DNA from: Planctomycetota bacterium
Lineage (GTDB): Bacteria > Planctomycetota > Planctomycetia > Planctomycetales > Planctomycetaceae
Assembly: GCA_027623235.1 (NCBI GenBank)
Contig: JAQBVJ010000053.1
Location: 1 to 46,741, forward strand
DNA length: 46,741 nucleotides
Reading direction: 5' to 3'
Below, piece by piece: positions 33,385 to 43,368 of this stretch (position 1 is the first letter of the stretch; every line of letters starts with the position of its first letter). The position numbers and the translations under genes were made by a program. The notes under the pieces are model-generated. The model had not been told where the DNA came from, searched no databases, and saw nothing but the letters and a program-made list of their open reading frames with translations.

Positions 33385-36300
33385 TTAATCCTGCCGGAAC
33401 ATCGCGTTCTCCCGGTCGCCGCGAGAAAGCAGGTAGGCCATCAGGTCGAGGATTTCCTCTTCTTTCAGGACGTTGAGCAGGCCTTCGGGCATCATCGAGA
33501 TCTTTGACGGGATCATCTCGTCGATCTGTTTCCGGTCGACGTTGACCAGCGAGCCGGGGTTCAGCATGTCGGTCTGAACTCGGAACGAGTCGCCGGCCAG
33601 GTTGATGATTCGGCCGTGAACGACCTTGCCGTCCAGCGTGATGAGATTCACCGAGCCGTACTGGTCGCTGATCTGTTTGCTCGGCTCGACGATTGATTCG
33701 AGGATGTCGCGCGAGCTGAACCGGCCGGAGAGAATTGTCAGGTCCGGGCCGACCGCGCCGCCCTGATTGTCGAATCGATGGCAGGCGAAGCACGCGGCCT
33801 CGCCAAACAGTTTGCGGCCGGCGTCGAAGTCTCGATCCTTGAGGCCCGTCTGCACGAGCGGGACCAGGTCCTGCATTGTGTACTTCTTCACGACGGGGCG
33901 AGGCTTCCGGGTGAACGTCGGAGCCGCTTCCGGCTTTGCGTCGAGGATCGGTTTCAGCGCGACTTTTTCTTCCGGTGAGAGCGTCAACATCGCCTCGGCT
34001 CGGATGTTACTGACGAAGAGCTGAAAGCTGGCTCCGCCGCGGTAGCTTTGAGCCCGCACGAACCACTCGAAGTACGCCTGGCGCAGTTCCGGATTCCAGC
34101 CCGTTCTCAGGTGCCGCAATGTTCTCGCCAGGTCGATCTGCTCTTCCTGAGTCGGTGCCTCAACGAGCTGTGCGACGATCTTTCTTGCCGCTTCAGGGTG
34201 CTGCAAATAGACCATCAGTTGTGCGAGTTCCGAATTCAGCTCGCGCGATTTCTCAGGGAAGACGGCATTCACTCGGGCGAGTAATTCGTCACGCTCGTCT
34301 GACGTCGGCGGCCCGATTCGCAGAAAGGTCAAAGAGAGAACCCGGACAACATTCAGTTTTTGAGAATGGCTCAATGACTTCCAGTCGAGTGGCTGCAGCA
34401 TCGTCAGCACAGATTCGCGAGCTTGACTACGGCCTGCGTCTTCGATTTTCCGGACCACGCCTCCCCAGGCTGGGGCAGGCGTATCGATGTCCGGTTCTTT
34501 TCCGAATTCCGTCCGCTTGAATCCTCGAACGTAGGCCATCAGACCGGTCAGCAAAGCGTCCGGCGCTTCCGCGTTGAGGTCGCTGAGCTTCCAGCCGCCG
34601 TGATTATTCTCCAGGGCGACGCGAGCCGCGAAGCGGACGAATCGATCGGAACTTCCCAGATGAGGCAGAGTGACCTTCGCATTGGCCTCGTGGTCGCCCT
34701 GCGCGAGGTGAAGATCCTCAAGCTTTCGCCGGACGGCACGCTGCTCCTCGCCGTCTTTGTCGTGAAGGTCGGCAGGAGCGGTCGAGTCCTGGCCCACGTA
34801 GGTGACTCGGTAGAGCCCGGACTGAACCTTGCGGCCGCCGATTGCGAAGTACATCGCTCCGTCCTGCGGGTTGACGATCACGTCGGTGAGCGGCAGCGGC
34901 GTCCCCGAAATGAATTCCTCAAGCTGGCCCGAGTACGTCGATCCGTCCGGGGTCAGGTGAGTCGCGTAGAGTTTGCCGTAGCTCCAGTCGCACGCGAAAA
35001 ACGCCCTCTGATACTTCGCGGGAAACTTCGCTCCGTAGCCGAAGCAGACTCCGGTCGGCGAGCCTGGGCCAACGTTCACGACCGGCGGCAGACTGTCGTC
35101 AAAGTAAACGGGAAACTTGCCGCCACCGCTTCGCCAGCCGAATTCGGCTCCGCTGACCGCGTGACAGATTCGCGTTGGCCGGTACCAGGGCAGATTGAAA
35201 TCCCACTCCATGTCCGCGTCGTAGGTAAACAGTTCGCCGTCCGCGTTGAACGCTCCGTCGAACTCGTTCCGGAAACCGGTCGCCATCAGCTCCCAGTCTT
35301 TGCCTTCTGGATCGATGCGGCAGATGAAGCCGCCAGGAGCCCGTGTGCCTCGCATGAAGCGACCCTGGACTCGCGGCAGCAGGTTGTCTTCGTCCCAGTT
35401 CTGAGGCACGCGCGAGGTTGCGATCTCTGTCATTTCCGTGCGGTTTCCGCAGATCACGACGAGTGATTTGCCATCGGGGTGAGGCAGCACCGCGTGCGGT
35501 CCGTGCTCGCCGGTGCCCTTCAAAGGACGCAGCATTTTCACGGTGTCGAGTTCGCCGTCCTTGTCCTCATCGGTGACTCGATACAGACCGCCCTCGTACT
35601 TCTGCCCTTTGTTGACGTTGACGTAAAGGCTGTCGAACGCCCACAACAGTCCTTGAGCCTCGCCGATATCGACGTTGATTTTCTCAACCATCGTTTTCGA
35701 CTTCGCGCCAGGCTGCGCCGGCGTCACGCGGTAAAGCGACCCGTACTGGTCCGAGACGATGAGCCTTCCTTGCGGGTCGGTGCACATGCTGACCCAGGAT
35801 CCCTGCTGGTCCTTCGGCACGGAGTACAGCAGCTCGACCTGAAACCCTTTGGCGACTTTGAGATCCGCGATCGGAGTCGCGGTCGGCTCACGCAGCGGAG
35901 CCGCCGCCGCCAGCGTGGCGGTGGTCTTCGGCTTCAGTTTCTTGCTGCGGCCAGAAACACCAACACCGGGGGCAGCGGCATTCCTGTCGCCAACCGATTT
36001 TCCGGCGTTGCCTTGAGTTTGAAAGGCATTTTTCAGATTCGACTTCAGAAATTCATCGACGCTCGTTTCGCCCTTCAGCTCGGTGAGCTTCAGTCGCCGA
36101 AACTGTGCCTTCATCGCCTGCCCGCGGTGAACCTGCAGCGCGAGGACACCTTCCAGTTCCCGTTCAGATTCCTGTTCGTCGGTAATGTCTGCCACAAGTT
36201 TGCCATCGAGAAAATGCAGCGACCGGTTTCCGATCGCAACGATGGCCAGTGAGTGCCATTTCGTGAGGTCGAGCTGTCGCCCTTCGTCCTTGAATGGCCA

Positions 36301-36813
36301 GAGTTTGCCATCGAGCTTCGAGACCACCTTCTTGCCGTCCGCCGCGATGACGACTTTCTCGCCACGCTTCGCGACGATGCCTCGGCCTTTTTCGTCATAC
36401 AGCATTCCCGTGTACTGCGGGTTGGCGTGGATGTCGGCCTGGTAGCCGACGACGACCCACTCGCCCCGCTTTTCGTCGTGACGGCTGCGGTACTGAACTC
36501 CGGAATTGTTGTTGCCTTCCAGTCGGAAATCGCAGTCAAACACGAAGTCGGCAACCTTGCCGTCCCAGATCAGAAACTTGTTGTACTCCAGATGGTCCGG
36601 CCCGTTTGTCTTGCCGGTGATGCAGCCATCCTCGACGGACCAGAGCGAGGTGTCGCCTTGCCAGCCAGCCAGATCTTTGCCATTAAAGAGACTGATTGCG
36701 CCGCGTTTATCCGGCTTCGGGGCGTCCTTTTTCTCGCTCTCGTCAGCGGTTGTGAGGGATGCGGAAATCACCGCAAGAACAAAAGTGAGCGTCGAATAAA
36801 AACGGCAGTTCAC
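33385..36813 (-). CDS. Exported DUF1080 / beta-propeller dehydrogenase-like / cytochrome c fusion (PVC type)
   Basis: The 1142-aa product is a multidomain exported protein. After a signal peptide (1-23) comes a DUF1080 domain (about 38-240, opening [17 protein letters not shown]). A linker (250-305) leads to a sorbosone-dehydrogenase-like beta-propeller (about 310-690), then HEAT-like helices (about 700-960). The C-terminus is the planctomycete heme-binding domain with CFACH at 1008-1012, one c-type heme, followed by [10 protein letters not shown] and [11 protein letters not shown]. In this superfamily the propeller and cytochrome parts usually form a periplasmic sugar-oxidising enzyme that passes electrons to heme; the added DUF1080 would make one chain able both to bind or cleave and to oxidise sugars. 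That role is inferred. It is probably monocistronic. Confidence 0.9.
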   Translation of the reverse strand: MNCRFYSTLTFVLAVISASLTTADESEKKDAPKPDKRGAISLFNGKDLAGWQGDTSLWSVEDGCITGKTNGPDHLEYNKFLIWDGKVADFVFDCDFRLEGNNNSGVQYRSRHDEKRGEWVVVGYQADIHANPQYTGMLYDEKGRGIVAKRGEKVVIAADGKKVVSKLDGKLWPFKDEGRQLDLTKWHSLAIVAIGNRSLHFLDGKLVADITDEQESERELEGVLALQVHRGQAMKAQFRRLKLTELKGETSVDEFLKSNLKNAFQTQGNAGKSVGDRNAAAPGVGVSGRSKKLKPKTTATLAAAAPLREPTATPIADLKVAKGFQVELLYSVPKDQQGSWVSMCTDPQGRLIVSDQYGSLYRVTPAQPGAKSKTMVEKINVDIGEAQGLLWAFDSLYVNVNKGQKYEGGLYRVTDEDKDGELDTVKMLRPLKGTGEHGPHAVLPHPDGKSLVVICGNRTEMTEIATSRVPQNWDEDNLLPRVQGRFMRGTRAPGGFICRIDPEGKDWELMATGFRNEFDGAFNADGELFTYDADMEWDFNLPWYRPTRICHAVSGAEFGWRSGGGKFPVYFDDSLPPVVNVGPGSPTGVCFGYGAKFPAKYQRAFFACDWSYGKLYATHLTPDGSTYSGQLEEFISGTPLPLTDVIVNPQDGAMYFAIGGRKVQSGLYRVTYVGQDSTAPADLHDKDGEEQRAVRRKLEDLHLAQGDHEANAKVTLPHLGSSDRFVRFAARVALENNHGGWKLSDLNAEAPDALLTGLMAYVRGFKRTEFGKEPDIDTPAPAWGGVVRKIEDAGRSQARESVLTMLQPLDWKSLSHSQKLNVVRVLSLTFLRIGPPTSDERDELLARVNAVFPEKSRELNSELAQLMVYLQHPEAARKIVAQLVEAPTQEEQIDLARTLRHLRTGWNPELRQAYFEWFVRAQSYRGGASFQLFVSNIRAEAMLTLSPEEKVALKPILDAKPEAAPTFTRKPRPVVKKYTMQDLVPLVQTGLKDRDFDAGRKLFGEAACFACHRFDNQGGAVGPDLTILSGRFSSRDILESIVEPSKQISDQYGSVNLITLDGKVVHGRIINLAGDSFRVQTDMLNPGSLVNVDRKQIDEMIPSKISMMPEGLLNVLKEEEILDLMAYLLSRGDRENAMFRQD

Positions 36814-36939
36814 AGCAGAATCTCCTGGTCAGGCGCCCTGGCAAAGCGAGCGAATTGTGCTCAGCTTGAAGAGGTCGACGATAGCAGTCGCACCAGTCCC
36901 GTGCCACTCGCAAAGCAGGCACACGCATCCGCCGACGAA

Positions 36940-38265
36940 TTACTTTTGACGTGACTTTTCGAGCAGGCCACGAAGCCGCACGGCAATCGCTGTCGCCAGA
37001 CGACGATTGCCTTCCTGGTTGAGGTGGCAGCACGGGTCCGAGTACATCGAGCTCGCCTCGTCGCGGTACAGCAGTGAGAGATCAAGAAACTCAACACCGG
37101 CAGCTTCGAGGTCAGGCTGTCTCGCAAGCAGCAACGGATAGCCCGTCTCAATCGCAGTTCTCTCGGCGGCTTTCTGCATCGCGGCCAGTTCGACTTCTTC
37201 TGCGGAAAGCGGCTTTGAACCTTTGAAATGCTGGTTCGGCTGCAACGCGTGCAGATAAACCGTCCCGGAACCGGCCAGCAGTCGGTGCGTCTGGATCGAG
37301 CAGCGCAGCCAGGTTTCGGCGGCGACAACCAGCGCGTCATCCGCACTGGAGATGTCCTCGTGGGGACCAGACTCGGCAAAGCCCAATCCTTCCCGTTGCG
37401 AGTGTTTTTCCACCAGCAGCTTTTCCAGTTTCTGCTTCTCGCGCCGACCGAGCCTGTCGAGCGTTCGCCAGACCGCGTTCGCGGTGTAAGACCACCGCCA
37501 CGGAATGCTCCTGACGCGGCGGGCGATCCGCTGCCGGTGCGAGGTGATCTCCAGCAGGCGCATCCGTTCGGCCGATTCCCGCGGATCAATCAGTTCCAGC
37601 ATCCGGGTATTCCAGGCGCGGGGGTAAGCCGTGTGGATATCCCGCAGAAAGTTGTCGCTGATGGTGAGAGCCAGTTCGTTGTAGCCGTCGAGGTTGACGA
37701 CCGCGTCGAACTCCCCGCCCAGCGCCATCAGCCAGTTGACCGTCATCAACTGTTGCGGCTGCTTGTAGCCCGACTGACCAATGCGGAGGATCCGAATATC
37801 AAGATCGCGGAACAGGGGTGACTGATGAAGGATCTCTCGAATGACGTCATGGGCGCCGACCGTCATCTGCCACGCGACCGAGCCTCCGGTGACGCCGATG
37901 ATCAGCCGGTCCGGAGCCCGCTGCTGGACGCTTTCCTGGTCATCGACAAAACCAAACCGGTTCACGGGAATGCGCTTGCCGAAGACCTCGTCCCCTCCGC
38001 TCACCTGTGGATTGAGGCACCAGCCGGTAAACGGATGAACGACCACTCCGCTGTCTTCCTCGCCACGGGATGTCAGCGCGAGCTGCTCCTGCCACTGAGC
38101 GAGGTCCTGAAAACTCTGGCCGGTCTCAAGAGAAAAGTAGAGCCCGATGGCCGAGACGACTTCCGCAAAAACTCCGACCAGAAGCAATGCCACTGCGGCA
38201 AAAGCGACGCGACGTCGCCGGCTTGTTTTCCGCTTTGAGCTGCTGGGAGAGGATGTGTCCGTCAC
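36940..38265 (-). CDS. Membrane-anchored SGNH/GDSL-type hydrolase-like protein
   Basis: The 441-aa product has a basic N-terminus, one membrane helix (about 20-42) and an SGNH-like fold outside the membrane. Block I is GVTGGSVAW with Ser129; NLDGYNEL supplies the later Asn block; and DPCCHLNQEG (Asp410, His414) gives the catalytic D-x3-H near the end. Proteins of this type are esterases or O-acetyl transfer partners for surface polysaccharides. The gene is divergent to a second SGNH gene 154 bases away, and both may share a regulatory region. Between them, 38266-38419, I see no clear promoter. Confidence 0.75.
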   Translation of the reverse strand: MTDTSSPSSSKRKTSRRRRVAFAAVALLLVGVFAEVVSAIGLYFSLETGQSFQDLAQWQEQLALTSRGEEDSGVVVHPFTGWCLNPQVSGGDEVFGKRIPVNRFGFVDDQESVQQRAPDRLIIGVTGGSVAWQMTVGAHDVIREILHQSPLFRDLDIRILRIGQSGYKQPQQLMTVNWLMALGGEFDAVVNLDGYNELALTISDNFLRDIHTAYPRAWNTRMLELIDPRESAERMRLLEITSHRQRIARRVRSIPWRWSYTANAVWRTLDRLGRREKQKLEKLLVEKHSQREGLGFAESGPHEDISSADDALVVAAETWLRCSIQTHRLLAGSGTVYLHALQPNQHFKGSKPLSAEEVELAAMQKAAERTAIETGYPLLLARQPDLEAAGVEFLDLSLLYRDEASSMYSDPCCHLNQEGNRRLATAIAVRLRGLLEKSRQK

Positions 38266-38419
38266 CGCGAGCCTCGCAGTTTCATGGGTTTTTATTTCTT
38301 AACGAAGGGCTGCCAACTATTCTGACATACCCTGGACGCGGATGCCGAGTCTGGAGATCTCCACAATCATGCCGAGTTGATCCCCTGTTTGCATTGAGAC
38401 GCCCTCAGAAGAATCGTGA

Positions 38420-40279
38420 ATGACCGAGCCCGTTCAAGCTGCCGCTGCTGAAGAACCTGAGACTTCCTTGCGAGGCAGGCTCCGCCGCCCGCTGGCTGGA
38501 ACGCTGATTCTGGCGGCGCCATTGCTTGCTGTGACATTTGACGCTGACAGCAGAAACAGTATGGCCGCGTTCCGAGCCGACTGGTCGATGAGCATGCCAT
38601 TGGTGCAGCTGATCGGGATGCTGGTCGTCTTTTCCATTTGCGGCAGGCCGCGTCGAACGGTCGAGGCGATCAGCGTTGTCTGCGTGAATTCGGTTTTACT
38701 CGCCTGTCCGGTCCTGCTGGCACTGGATATGTTCGGCCTCGCCGCCGTGCTGTCGCTGGAACTGGCACTCCGGATCGGCGTCGTTCTGGTCTGGTGCGGA
38801 GCAGCCGCAGGACCGGTTCTTCTGGCGACGACAATTCGGAAGGGTCGACTTCGCTGGCACCCAGCCATCCCAGCGCTGCTCGCAGTGTCGGCCGCGTCGC
38901 TGCTGATTGTGGTTGTCGTCGAGCCCGTCGCGCTGCTCACGGAAAAAATGAACGATCAGCCGCTTTCGCTGCCGGAATCGCTGCCCGATCCGCCTGCCGG
39001 AGAAATTCACGTCGCAGTGCTTGGCGGGTCAACGATGCTTGGTCACCCGTACCAGCCGAAGTACGGCATTGGAGCTGTCCTGCACTGGCAACTCACGAAA
39101 ATGTATCCCGGTCAGAAGATCATCCTGCATAATCTCGCGTTGGCAGGAGCCAGCTTGAAGATTGCTTTGGGTCGTGTGAATCTGCTGAAGGTCCGCCCGC
39201 ATTTGATCCTTCTTTACAGCGGTCACAATGAGTCCTTCCACGGCACGAGTGACCTGGGCGGAAACCGGTCCCACCTGTACCACTTCGCCGATCAGTGGCT
39301 GAACATGTCACCAATGTTTCGCTGTTTCGACGCCGTTCTCGCCAGGCGGTCTGCACTCAGACAGTCCGGTCCGACTGCGGATCAATTCTGCCAGGACCAC
39401 CTCTTTCGCCCTGCCATCGCGGCGGCTCGAGTCGAACGATTCGAACAACACTTGAAACAGCTCGCGGACTTTGGCCGAACGAATGGAATTCCCATGGTGT
39501 GGTTTGTCCCCGCGGCCGCTGAGTTGACGTTTGAGCCGAACCAGTCAACGCCGGCTTCCGGAACCGGAGTGGACGAGAAAAAGCAGCTCGCGGAATTGCG
39601 GGCTCACGGACTCAGACTGGAGTCGTCCGGACAGCTCGACGAGGCGATCGCGTGTTACCGTGAGCAGCTGCGGCGGCACCCTCACCTGGCGGAGTTTCAC
39701 TACCGGCTGGGTTTGTGCCTGTAGGGACAGCAGAGGTTTGAAGCGGCGCGGCATCATCTGCAGGCCGCACTTGATTCAGACAGCTACCCGGTTCGAGCGA
39801 CGCTTGAGTACCGCAGGCTGACGACCCGTGTCTCACAGCAGTATGAAATCCCCCTGATCGACGCGGCGGAAACTCTGCGTCCGCATACGCCGCACGGAAT
39901 CCTTGATTCGTCGATGTTTCATGACAGCGTGCACCCCACGCTCCGTGCTTACTTCCTGCTCGGGTGTGCGGCAGGAAGAATTGTCGAACAGCGGAGTCTG
40001 ATTCCGGAATCGTTCGGCGTTCCCGCTGCGCGTCCCTCAGACTTTTCGGATTCAATCGTCAAGACTCAGGTTGACCTGAACCTGTTGAAGACAGCCTACC
40101 GTCGAACGGAGGCTGGCCTGAACAGACTCTGCAGATACCGCTTCGAGGACTCGGTTCGCAGTCAAGCCGCTCGACGCTACGGAAAACTGGTCGAGTTGAT
40201 CGAATCAGGTCAAGCCATTCCTGGAAGAGACGGAATCGAATCGCTCAGCGATAACCCAGGAACTGAGGCAGGCAAGTGA
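38420..40279 (+). pseudogene. Membrane SGNH-type hydrolase with TPR, interrupted by an in-frame TAG
   Basis: One frame runs from the ATG at 38420 to 40279 (619 codons) with a single TAG at 39722-39724 (codon 435). Both sides clearly belong to one protein: four to five membrane helices (about 25-170), SGNH block I LGGSTMLGH with Ser204, block with LYSGHNES (Asn270), then a TPR helix pair interrupted at RLGLCL-stop-GQQRFEAARHHLQAAL, and finally HDSVHP with the catalytic Asp502 and His505. A CAG-to-TAG change would restore a perfect TPR (Leu-Gln-Gly-Gln). As written, the 434-aa product lacks the catalytic dyad. It may be a recent pseudogene, a sequencing error or read-through. No second start with a good ribosome site follows the stop. 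Confidence 0.8.
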
Positions 40280-40305
40280 GACTCGCTGCGAGCACGACGC
40301 GCGGT

Positions 40306-40530
40306 TTAGAAAATCGGGTAGATGAACGGAGCGACGACTGAGCTGCTCAGGGCGATCAGCAAACCGACCAGGAGCAGTACGACGATGATCGGCGTCAGCC
40401 ACCAGGCCTTGCTCTCAACGAGGAATTCCAGGAATTCCACAACGATACCCGGCTGCTTTTCTTCGGCGGCTTCCTCGAAACTGACAGACGAGGTGGTTTC
40501 TGTTTTTTCGTCGCTCGTTTGATCGCTCAT
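40306..40530 (-). CDS. DUF5989 family small membrane protein
   Basis: The 74-aa product starts at the ATG at 40530. After an acidic N-terminus (about 1-28) it has the DUF5989 pattern: FLEFLVESKAWWLTPIIVVL, a single helix continuing to about residue 65, and a terminal VAPFIYPIF. Genes of this family typically lie beside SGNH hydrolases, SxtJ-like membrane proteins and carbamoyltransferases, which fits the SGNH genes here. It converges on the interrupted SGNH gene with 26 bases between stops, and is 229 bases downstream of the HTTM gene; nothing recognisable lies in that gap. Function unknown. Confidence 0.8.
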   Translation of the reverse strand: MSDQTSDEKTETTSSVSFEEAAEEKQPGIVVEFLEFLVESKAWWLTPIIVVLLLVGLLIALSSSVVAPFIYPIF

Positions 40531-40759
40531 CGGAATTCTCAGCGGAATGTCATGCAGACTCGGACTGCCTTTTCCCGGACAAAAAGCCGAACATGGCCCA
40601 TCGTTATCCGATGAGTCTTCGCGAGACAAGGTCGACCCCGCTCGGTTCGCCGTGGTGTCTCCACCCGGCGTCGAAATCGCCTCGCTGTCCGCATCGGCAG
40701 GCAGGCTTCGTCCTTCCCACTGTCCGGAAATTGACGTCAGGAAAACCGGAACGAAATCG

Positions 40760-42286
40760 TCACTCCCGCGTGGCGTTGCCTGCCTGATTTGCGACGGTCG
40801 ACGGTAGCACGTTGATGGTTCGGCGGGACATTTCCCGGCCTCGGCTCTTGAAGACCAGAAAGTACTTGCCAGGTGGCAGAGCGTCGAAAATGAAGAACTG
40901 CCAACTGCAGCGCAGCGCACTGCGGTCAACGATCTGACCGACGCGATCGATGAGCCGGTCGTCGGCGTCGTGCAGGTTACATTCGATATACATGTCCTCG
41001 TGAGGCGGGTTCAGAGTGCACTGAGCAAACAGAGTCTCGCCGATGTGAAATGACGATCGTTGATTCGCGATGACGTCGCCAAGCATCTGCGTTCCCACGT
41101 CGAAGGACAGATACTTGTCGCTCTCGCGGATGCGTTCGGACTGGCGAAGCATGAGCCGCACTTCGTCGCCGTCGAGCTCAGTCAGCTGGTGGGCTCCTTC
41201 CGCCCGGCGAACACCAAACGGGTCGAGCCGGTACTCGGTCTCAATTCCGCCAGCGACCACGGCGAGAACCAGAAATCCAAACACGACCGTCGCCGTGCGA
41301 CAACGAATGTCTGGAACCAGTCGAGCGAGGCAGTCCGGCAGCGCAGCGAAACGCTCGGCCGCGCGGAAACCGCGATCACGAAGCCGCTGGATCAGCGAGG
41401 AGAACCTGGCAATGTCTTCCTCATTCAGAAACGCAAGGTAGAGGGAGCAACACACCAGCGGAAAGATGTAGAGGCCCAGCAGGAAGGTCGTTCCCAGATG
41501 GAAACAAACTCCCGCGGTAATCATGAAAACGCGTCCCCAGCCTCGCCACACAAGGAAGACAAACAGGATCTCCCAGAGAATCGTGACGTAGGCCGAAACA
41601 ACCAGCGCGGCCGGATAGAACGAGAGGTACTCGCCAATCGGGTTACTGTGATTCACATTGGTGATCATCCACTGCCGCATCTGATCGCTGCTGAAAAATG
41701 CCGGCGTGTGCATTTTTGTAAAGGCCGCTCCCAGGTAAACCATGCCGATCATGATCTGCAGCAGACGTCGCGGCCAGGCCGGAAATTTCCGAGGAGATTC
41801 GTCGCGGATCGCCGCTGCCTTCAGATCTCGCCGTCGAAGCAGCTCGTCGATCGACCAGACCGCACCGCAACTGGAAAGCGACAGACAAAACAGGCCGTGA
41901 GTTGCAATCACCGAATACTTGGTGAGGGACCCGATCGAGTCCAGCAGGTTGAGATAGGTAAACAGAACGGTCGACACGATGAGCGAAAGTCGCGTGCACC
42001 AGCCAAGGCTCGACGTCACCAGCGTGAACGCCAGAAGCGAAGTGAGCCCGACGGCGACGGTTCCGGACGGAACCGGCAGCTGCATCGCATTGGCATAGTT
42101 CATCCACAAAGGCGCGGCCGCACCGTCCGAAGAAAACCATTCGCGCGCGTGAGGCCAGCGTGGAATGATCACCAGCAGTAAAACCAGCGGCAGAATGATT
42201 CTCACGGCCGCCATGCCGTACGGCACTTCCTCGCCAAAGAAGAATCCGGTCTTCGTGCCAGGTTGATTCTGAGTCAATTCGGTCAT
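40760..42286 (-). CDS. HTTM-domain membrane protein
   Basis: The 508-aa product starts at the ATG at 42286 (ribosome site cgagga). Residues about 20-330 are a polytopic HTTM domain, the membrane part shared with vitamin K-dependent gamma-carboxylases: WFSSDGAAAPLW, LLDSIGSLTKYSVIATHGLF and LGAAFTKMHTPAFFSSDQM match its loops. After a last helix (about 350-368) comes a C-terminal beta-sandwich-like domain (about 385-500) that would lie outside the cell. Bacterial HTTM proteins are uncharacterised. The gene follows the 210-aa partner gene by 87 bases, and such pairs of an HTTM protein and a small anchored protein suggest a complex. Whether it carboxylates anything is unknown. Confidence 0.85.
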   Translation of the reverse strand: MTELTQNQPGTKTGFFFGEEVPYGMAAVRIILPLVLLLVIIPRWPHAREWFSSDGAAAPLWMNYANAMQLPVPSGTVAVGLTSLLAFTLVTSSLGWCTRLSLIVSTVLFTYLNLLDSIGSLTKYSVIATHGLFCLSLSSCGAVWSIDELLRRRDLKAAAIRDESPRKFPAWPRRLLQIMIGMVYLGAAFTKMHTPAFFSSDQMRQWMITNVNHSNPIGEYLSFYPAALVVSAYVTILWEILFVFLVWRGWGRVFMITAGVCFHLGTTFLLGLYIFPLVCCSLYLAFLNEEDIARFSSLIQRLRDRGFRAAERFAALPDCLARLVPDIRCRTATVVFGFLVLAVVAGGIETEYRLDPFGVRRAEGAHQLTELDGDEVRLMLRQSERIRESDKYLSFDVGTQMLGDVIANQRSSFHIGETLFAQCTLNPPHEDMYIECNLHDADDRLIDRVGQIVDRSALRCSWQFFIFDALPPGKYFLVFKSRGREMSRRTINVLPSTVANQAGNATRE

Positions 42287-42373
42287 GACAATTCCTCGGT
42301 CGAACTCGCAGGGGCTTACGAAACAACTGCAGTCACACAAGCGCGGTCGCCCTTGAAAGACGGCCGGCCGAAA

Positions 42374-43006
42374 TCATGGCGCGGCGTTTCGTCCGCCGGC
42401 TCCGCCATCCAGACCGCGGTTCAGCGGGTCAACCTGAAACATCGGCTTGCCCTTGCGAGTGTCCTGCAGCAATCGCGGGTTGTCCCGAATCGCCAGTTGG
42501 TTCTGGTAATCAAACCACGACATCTGATTTCTCAGAAGGTTGCCGGCCGGGTCACGCACCTGGCGAAGGTGGTAATAGTGGTGGGCCAGTTTCGGTTCGG
42601 GGTATCGGGTATTCCAGAGCTCGTCCGGCAGGTTGAACTTCTTCGACCAGACCGTCTGCACCACAAAGACGCGAGCCATCGGCTCGTGATCGGTGTACCG
42701 CAGAGTGTTCGCGGCGATCGTGCCTGTGTGATACGCGAACGAGTCGTAGTGGTGCCGACTCAAATCTCCGTAGGGCGGATAGTTACCCCACGGGGCCGGT
42801 GCCAGCTGGTAAAAGCGGCCACTCTCGCCCTCGCCAATGATGCTGAGCCGCTCTTCGTAGGCGGACCAGCCGCAGAACATGTCCCAGACGAAAAAGTACA
42901 TGCTCGGCGACTGATTGACTTTAAAACCGACAGCGTACGATGCGACTCCGTAAACGAGCGCACCGAGATAGCAGGCGATCGTGCAGACCGCGAGGCTACG
43001 TTTCAT
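42374..43006 (-). CDS. Membrane-anchored protein of unknown function paired with HTTM
   Basis: The 210-aa product starts at the ATG at 43006, with a strong ribosome site (gagggag). It has one N-terminal helix (about 4-26) and a soluble domain rich in Tyr, Trp, His and Asn outside the membrane (PAPWGNYPPYGDLSRHHYDS; KLAHHYYHLRQVRDPAGN). A Gly-rich, disordered tail ends the protein. I do not recognise a family. Its place directly upstream of the HTTM gene suggests a shared role. The longer open frame to 43135 lacks a ribosome site and would bury the helix. Confidence 0.75.
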   Translation of the reverse strand: MKRSLAVCTIACYLGALVYGVASYAVGFKVNQSPSMYFFVWDMFCGWSAYEERLSIIGEGESGRFYQLAPAPWGNYPPYGDLSRHHYDSFAYHTGTIAANTLRYTDHEPMARVFVVQTVWSKKFNLPDELWNTRYPEPKLAHHYYHLRQVRDPAGNLLRNQMSWFDYQNQLAIRDNPRLLQDTRKGKPMFQVDPLNRGLDGGAGGRNAAP

Positions 43007-43295
43007 TGCGTCACTCCCTCGACAAAACCGCGAGCCCTCCCGGCCCGCGCGGGCGAAAACGGATTGAGATGAATCCGTCCCGCCCAGGTGGATTCCGATG
43101 CCTGGCATCTCAAATTCAGCAAATCGGAGGCCCAATCAACAGAACACTGCGGACTATCCGACAAGCACAAAATCCGGTCAAGATCAGCCCGCTGACCGCG
43201 CCACGATCAGAATCCGAGCCGCCTCGTCTCCGCCAGTTTCGGACGATTGACCATCTCTTGCTTTGCCGGAAACGCTCACCTACCCTTGCCGCCCC

Positions 43296-43368
43296 GGGGA
43301 CGTAGCTCAGCTGGGAGAGCGCTGCGTTCGCAACGCAGAGGTCGTGGGTTCAAGTCCCATCGTCTCCA
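43296..43368 (+). tRNA. tRNA-Ala (anticodon CGC)
   Basis: A complete cloverleaf is visible: acceptor ggggacg/cgtctcc (one G-T pair), D-arm gctc-agctggga-gagc, anticodon arm ctgcg-ttcgcaa-cgcag with anticodon CGC reading Ala codon GCG, variable loop aggtc, T-arm gtggg-ttcaagt-cccat and discriminator A. The CCA end is not encoded. The gene serves as the integration site of the element to its right. Confidence 0.97.

Noticed and set aside
34423..35466. 347-codon open frame on the plus strand
   Set aside because: Antisense to the propeller domain of the large fusion; no recognisable domain.
41060..42181. 373-codon open frame on the plus strand
   Set aside because: Antisense to the HTTM gene, Arg/Gln/His-rich, no hydrophobic or conserved segment.
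43007..43295. Search for a promoter of the tRNA and of the 210-aa protein gene
   Set aside because: A TTGACC occurs at 43249-43254 but no -10 box follows at a proper distance, so no promoter is called.
43307..43368. The integrase tail ETMGLEPTTSALRTQRSPS as a conserved protein domain
   Set aside because: This string is the translation of the antisense strand of a tRNA and is a common artefact in databases.
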